Part shown: positions 59,700 through 62,959 of the stretch, in pieces
Position numbering within the stretch: position 1 is the stretch's first letter
Layout: the number at the start of each line of letters is the position of its first letter
NCBI RefSeq assembly: GCF_001831515.1
Contig: NZ_KV825619.1
Location: 161,499-224,457, forward strand
Length of the DNA stretch: 62,959 bases
Direction: 5' to 3'
Source of the DNA: Corynebacterium sp. HMSC074A01
GTDB taxonomy: Bacteria > Actinomycetota > Actinomycetes > Mycobacteriales > Mycobacteriaceae
The notes under the pieces: generated by a model
Told to the model about the DNA's origin: nothing
Database searches by the model: none
Seen by the model: the letters and a program-made list of their open reading frames with translations, nothing else
Translations under genes and position numbers: made by a program

Positions 59700-59834
59700 T
59701 ACACTTAGCCAGAACTGAGAGTTGCAGCGGTGGTATTTTGGCTGATGTCTTCGGCCTGCTACCGTGTGGCACTCTTGGAACGACGGTTTAGGTAGGACTG
59801 GACCGAAACGTACTACTACTTTATGGAGGAACCA
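59700..59834 (+). promoter_or_regulatory. mihF promoter and long structured leader
   Basis: TACACT (59700-59705) is a good -10, which would give a leader of about 120 nt. In it CGGTGGTA near 59729 can pair with TGCTACCG near 59761 (six Watson-Crick and two G-T pairs), enclosing a GGC/GCC step. CGGT/ACCG arms lie near 59786-59807. GGAGG before GTG 59835 is the ribosome site. The region 59582-59699 shows nothing else definite. Confidence 0.4.
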
Positions 59835-60158
59835 GTGGCACTTCCACAGTTGACTGATGAGCAGCGCAAGGCAGCACTTGCAAAGGCAGCCGAGGCACGC
59901 AAGCAGCGTGCTGAGCTGAAGGCTTCCCTCAAGCGCGGCGACACCAACCTCAAGGACGTGCTCGCGAAGGCTGAGTCCGACGAGATCATCGGCAAGACCA
60001 AGGTCTCCGCACTGCTCGAAGCAATGCCGAAGGTGGGCAAGGTCAAGGCCCGCGAGATCATGGAAGAGCTGGAGATCGCACAGACCCGCCGTCTGCGCGG
60101 CCTGGGTGAGCGTCAGCGTCGTGCGCTGCTCGAGCGCTTCGGTTTCTCCGAGGACTAA
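59835..60158 (+). CDS. mihF: Actinobacterial integration host factor MihF
   Basis: This 107-residue nucleoid protein (MIHF/sIHF family) binds DNA without sequence preference and is essential in mycobacteria. It has the helical N-terminus with Lys/Ala/Arg repeats and a helix-two-turns-helix region around LEAMPKVGKVKAREIMEELE. GTG 59835 was chosen because GGAGG lies 5 nt before it; the upstream in-frame ATG at 59823 would include the ribosome site. gmk follows after 3 nt. Confidence 0.95.
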   Translation: MALPQLTDEQRKAALAKAAEARKQRAELKASLKRGDTNLKDVLAKAESDEIIGKTKVSALLEAMPKVGKVKAREIMEELEIAQTRRLRGLGERQRRALLERFGFSED

Positions 60159-60161
60159 ACC

Positions 60162-60755
60162 ATGACTGAGGTATCGCCGCGAGGCAGGCTGGTCGTGCTG
60201 GCCGGCCCCTCCGCTGTAGGTAAGTCGACAGTGGTGCACAGGCTTGTGAGCGATGTCCCTGATCTGTACTTCTCCGTCTCCATGACCACCCGGGCGCCGC
60301 GCCCGGGCGAGGTCGACGGGGAAGACTACTTCTTTGTCAGTGCTGATGACTTCCAGCGCCGCATTGATGCGGGCGAGATGCTGGAGTGGGCCGACATTCA
60401 TGGCGGATTGCAGCGCTCCGGTACTCCGGCTGGTCCGGTGCAGGAGGCGCTCGATGCGGGCCGTCCCGTGCTGGTGGAAGTAGACCTCGCAGGCGCGCGC
60501 AACATTAAGCGGCTGATGCCCGAGGCGTCGACTGTCTTTTTGGCTCCGCCTTCGTGGGAGATTCTGGTGCAGCGTCTCTCTGGCCGAGGCACAGAGACGG
60601 AAGACGTGATCCAGCGTCGTTTGCTCACCGCACGCGAAGAGCTCAATGCACAGCACGAGTTCGACGACGTAGTGGTCAACGATGATGTGGACACCGCCGT
60701 CGCGGCAATTGCCAGCATCCTGATGAACAGCACGAACAACGAGACAAACGAGTAG
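60162..60755 (+). CDS. gmk: Guanylate kinase
   Basis: A 197-residue P-loop kinase converting GMP to GDP. Walker A is GPSAVGKST (about 15-23), the GMP-binding region has [22 protein letters not shown], and [11 protein letters not shown] lies in the core. It sits between mihF and rpoZ, as in other actinobacteria, and may be co-regulated with growth rate. Confidence 0.97.
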   Translation: MTEVSPRGRLVVLAGPSAVGKSTVVHRLVSDVPDLYFSVSMTTRAPRPGEVDGEDYFFVSADDFQRRIDAGEMLEWADIHGGLQRSGTPAGPVQEALDAGRPVLVEVDLAGARNIKRLMPEASTVFLAPPSWEILVQRLSGRGTETEDVIQRRLLTAREELNAQHEFDDVVVNDDVDTAVAAIASILMNSTNNETNE

Positions 60756-60761
60756 GTTTTA

Positions 60762-61070
60762 GTGAGCAACATTACTGAGGATCAGTCGCAGGTCACCGCG
60801 GATTCGCCGGAGCAGAAGACCTACGACACCCCGCAAGGTATTACCGCGCCCCCGATCGACGAGCTGCTGACGAAGGTGTCGTCCAAGTACGCACTCGTCA
60901 TCTTCGCGGCTAAGCGCGCCCGCCAGATCAACAGCTTCTACCAGGACTCCGAGGACGGCGTCTTCGAGTTCGTTGGCCCGCTGGTCACGCCGGAACCCGG
61001 CGAGAAGCCGCTTTCGATCGCGCTGCGCGAGATCCAGGCTGGTCTGCTGGAGCACGAAGAAGGCCAGTAA
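60762..61070 (+). CDS. rpoZ: RNA polymerase omega subunit
   Basis: Omega (102 residues) helps assemble RNA polymerase. The family core is present: [28 protein letters not shown] and [14 protein letters not shown]. It has a 27-residue hydrophilic N-terminal extension, usual in actinobacteria. GTG 60762 was used; it lies 6 nt after gmk. Confidence 0.96.
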   Translation: MSNITEDQSQVTADSPEQKTYDTPQGITAPPIDELLTKVSSKYALVIFAAKRARQINSFYQDSEDGVFEFVGPLVTPEPGEKPLSIALREIQAGLLEHEEGQ

Positions 61071-61087
61071 GCAGACCGTAACGTTGT

Positions 61088-61139
61088 AACGCCCGCCCGC
61101 CGTCCCCTCGGCTGGCGGGCGTTGCGCATTGCGTATGCT
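61088..61139 (+). promoter_or_regulatory. Hairpin after rpoZ and -10 element of coaBC
   Basis: A perfect 10-bp inverted repeat AACGCCCGCC (61088-61097) / GGCGGGCGTT (61114-61123) probably ends the mihF-gmk-rpoZ transcript, though no T tract follows. TATGCT (61134-61139) then lies 8 nt before ATG 61148, fitting a leaderless coaBC message. Confidence 0.55.
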
Positions 61140-61147
61140 TGGGGATC

Positions 61148-62407
61148 ATGAGCGATGTGCAAGGAAAAGGCGTCAAGGCAGCCACGGATGAGTCTCGGGG
61201 GCGGCGCGTCGTCGTGGGGGTGGCCGGCGGCATCGCAGCCTACAAGGCGTGCCACCTCGTGCGGGATTTCAAAGAGGCTGGCGACGACGTCCGCGTGGTC
61301 CCCACCCCAAGCGCACTCGAATTCGTCGGCGCGGCGACCTTCGAGGCGCTGTCCGGCCACCCCGTGGACACGGGCGTGTTCTCCCGTGTCGACGAGGTGC
61401 AGCACGTGCGCGTCGGCCAGGAGGCGGACCTGGTGGTCATCGCCCCGGCTACGGCGGATGTGATTGCACGCATCGCCGCGGGTCGTGCGGATGACCTGCT
61501 CACCGCCACGGTGCTTGTCGCCACCTGTCCCATCGTGATCGCGCCGGCCATGCACACGGAGATGTGGCTGAACCCGGCCACGCAGGCGAACGTCGCCACC
61601 CTGCGCGAGCGCGGGATCACGGTACTCGAGCCCGCGCATGGCCGCCTCACTGGGAAGGACACCGGCCCCGGGCGCCTGCTGGAACCGCACGTGATCGCAG
61701 AAATGGCGCGCACAGTACTCGCCACCGGGCCGCTGTCGCAGTCGCTGTCGGGCAAGCGCGTGCTCATCAGCGCGGGCGGCACGCAGGAGAATATCGACCC
61801 CGTGCGCTATATCGGCAACCGTTCCTCGGGACGGCAGGGCTTTGCGCTTGCCGACGTCGCCGCGCACAAGGGCGCCAGCGTCACCGTTGTCGCCGGAAAC
61901 ACCGAGGAGCTGGAAACGCCCGCGGGAGCTGAGGTCGTGCGGGTGCGCTCCACGCGAGAGATGGAGGCGGCGATGCGCGAGCGCGCTGTTGACGCCGATG
62001 TGGTCATCATGGCCGCTGCGGTCTCTGACTACCGCCCGGAGCACGAGGCAACCTCGAAGCTGAAGAAAGGGCAGGCGAACGAAGACCTGGAGACGTTGCA
62101 CCTCGTCGAAAACCCGGACATCTTGCGCGGGCTGGTTGCCATGCGCGATGCAGGGGAGACGCAGGCACGGATTATCGGGTTCGCGGCCGAGACGGATCAG
62201 CCCCTGGAGCACGGGAAGGCGAAGCTTGCGCGCAAGGGCGCGGACATGCTCATGGTCAACGACGTCTCCGGCGGCAAGGTGTTTGGCCAGCCGCGCAACT
62301 CCGGTTGGCTGCTCACTCGCGACGGGGGCGTCGCCGAGGTCGCCGATGGCACGAAGCACGAGGTCGCGGCACGGATCTGGGACGCGGTGGAGCGCTTCGA
62401 GAAGTGA
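61148..62407 (+). CDS. coaBC: CoaBC: phosphopantothenoylcysteine synthetase/decarboxylase
   Basis: This fused enzyme (419 residues) makes 4'-phosphopantetheine for coenzyme A. The N-terminal CoaC half is a flavoprotein with GVAGGIAAYKACHL and PAMHTEMWLNPA. The C-terminal CoaB half begins KRVLISAGGTQENIDPVRYI (about residue 198) and uses CTP. ATG 61148 was chosen because it lies next to the -10 and matches the family start. In related genomes metK follows; here the sequence changes character right after the stop. Confidence 0.95.
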   Translation: MSDVQGKGVKAATDESRGRRVVVGVAGGIAAYKACHLVRDFKEAGDDVRVVPTPSALEFVGAATFEALSGHPVDTGVFSRVDEVQHVRVGQEADLVVIAPATADVIARIAAGRADDLLTATVLVATCPIVIAPAMHTEMWLNPATQANVATLRERGITVLEPAHGRLTGKDTGPGRLLEPHVIAEMARTVLATGPLSQSLSGKRVLISAGGTQENIDPVRYIGNRSSGRQGFALADVAAHKGASVTVVAGNTEELETPAGAEVVRVRSTREMEAAMRERAVDADVVIMAAAVSDYRPEHEATSKLKKGQANEDLETLHLVENPDILRGLVAMRDAGETQARIIGFAAETDQPLEHGKAKLARKGADMLMVNDVSGGKVFGQPRNSGWLLTRDGGVAEVADGTKHEVAARIWDAVERFEK

Positions 62408-62442
62408 CGTTGGGGCATTAGGAGGCTTGGGCCTCTGGCACG

Positions 62443-62670
62443 CTAGTCGGGGTCAGCTTCTTTTGTGCAGGTGCAGTTTTCGCATTCGTCGTTCTGGCAT
62501 GGTTTGTCGGCGAAGCTGTCGCCGTAGTCTTCGAGTTCGATTTGGAGGCGGGCGTTGTCGTCGCGTTGTGGGGTTTGTCGGTCTTTGGACACCCAGCGGG
62601 CGCCGTCGGGTGCGATGAAGTGGATTTCTGCGCCGTGGCGAATGATGAGGATCTCCCGGTCGGTGACCAT
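62443..62670 (-). CDS. Hypothetical protein with Cys-rich C-terminus
   Basis: I do not recognise this 75-residue frame. It has a beta-rich-looking first half (DREILIIRHGAEIHFIAPDG) and ends CQNDECENCTCTKEADPD, with four Cys spaced C-X4-C-X2-C-X-C that could bind a metal. It lacks a convincing ribosome site. An overlapping frame upstream on the same strand (near 62690-62749) also reads like protein (for example SIPQEFTPIHQLASLMPLHG), so the region could hold a frameshifted or decayed gene. It lies between coaBC and a probable IS end. Confidence 0.4.
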   Translation of the reverse strand: MVTDREILIIRHGAEIHFIAPDGARWVSKDRQTPQRDDNARLQIELEDYGDSFADKPCQNDECENCTCTKEADPD

Positions 62671-62928
62671 GGAGTGGCATGAGGCTTGCTAATTGGTGGA
62701 TAGGTGTAAACTCTTGTGGGATTGAGCCGGTAGACTCCTCCGCTACCAACTCAGGGGCTAAACATACAGGTGAGAAATGCTAATTCAGTTGAACGGGCTC
62801 CGCTCTGAAGCGTCTTGGTTTAGATCCGCTTCTTCAATGCGAGGACTGCGAGGACGATAGCCGTTTTCATTTTGGATCGGTTCTTCCCTTTTTTTTGATA
62901 TCTTTTGGTGAATTAGAGGGTTGGTAAC
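62671..62928. other. AT-richer spacer with remnants
   Basis: No full gene is seen. On the minus strand a 16-codon frame MKTAIVLAVLALKKRI runs from 62870 to 62820, with AAGGGAAG about 12 nt upstream; it may be a peptide or the tail of a lost gene. A GGTAG/CTACC inverted repeat lies at 62729-62747. A run of eight T occurs near 62889-62897. Confidence 0.35.
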
Positions 62929-62959
62929 GGACCTGACCCCCGTTAGGTAGACACCTGAT
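62929..62959. mobile_element. Probable terminal repeat of an IS3-family element (cut by window edge)
   Basis: The last bases include GACCTGACCCCCGTTAGGTA and then GACACCTGAT. This resembles IS3-family terminal repeats, which have the pattern TGA..TNACCC followed about ten bases later by a (G/A)GACAC element. The transposase would lie beyond the window. The match is by eye. Confidence 0.4.

Overview
The window is a GC-rich stretch of an actinobacterial chromosome, almost certainly from Corynebacterium. Four things point there. The phosphatidylinositol mannoside (PIM) genes pgsA1-patB-pimA are present. The gene order thrS-HIT-pgsA1-patB-pimA-tesB-yebC-ruvCAB-yajC-secDF-apt-rel-ppi-MBL-hisS-aspS-alaS-aro-efp-nusB-pyr-mihF-gmk-rpoZ-coaBC is the mycobacterial/corynebacterial order. 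The CE1758/CE1759 luciferase-like monooxygenase and FMN reductase pair is of a type described from corynebacteria. Many genes have a TANNNT -10 element 6-8 nt before the start codon, which fits leaderless mRNAs. The species cannot be named from the sequence alone.

Layout. Positions 1-380 hold a tRNA-Gly cut by the window edge (minus strand, with a clear promoter) and a complete tRNA-Val(CAC) with a strong terminator. Positions 525-3048 are an extracytoplasmic copper/heme group: CopC, a PCu(A)C lipoprotein with a Met/His-rich tail, and a DyP peroxidase. Positions 3220-13160 run from thrS through the PIM pathway, a thioesterase and YebC to ruvCAB, with a LexA-box-like site before ruvC. Positions 13203-16675 encode the Sec accessory proteins YajC, SecD and SecF. 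They are followed by a peptide-type ABC binding lipoprotein, apt, the (p)ppGpp enzyme Rel and a secreted 5'-nucleotidase.

Positions 23710-32910 mix strands: a small secreted Thr/Lys-rich protein, a membrane-anchored cyclophilin, thiol peroxidase, an MBL-fold hydrolase, hisS and L-serine dehydratase. Then comes a minus-strand run of zinc metallopeptidase, HEPN-like/CBS protein, luciferase-like monooxygenase and FMN reductase. Positions 33050-42270 hold aspS, an APH-like protein, rarA, alaS, ruvX and mltG. Positions 42283-48101 carry the shikimate genes aroE, aroC, aroK, aroB and aroQ, with an orphan prepilin-peptidase-like gene inside and a prolidase after. Positions 48175-51174 carry efp, nusB, ppk2 and two opposing YbjN-like genes. 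Positions 51225-59547 are the pyrimidine operon pyrR-pyrB-pyrC-carA-carB-pyrF with a structured leader, followed by mihF-gmk-rpoZ and coaBC.

The right end (62408-62959) is the only part that looks like accessory DNA. It is less GC-rich, has an unrecognised small Cys-ended ORF, and finishes in what looks like an IS3-type terminal repeat where metK would usually follow coaBC.

Most of the window is conserved housekeeping DNA, and no CRISPR array, prophage or toxin-antitoxin locus was seen. The items most worth a second look are the HEPN-like domain fused to CBS domains, the pyr leader with a PyrR-loop-like hairpin and a possible attenuator, the DyP protein with both a Tat motif and a lipobox, the APH-like protein without the usual catalytic-loop His, a perfect 12-bp palindrome inside the 3' end of sdaA, and the right-end junction.
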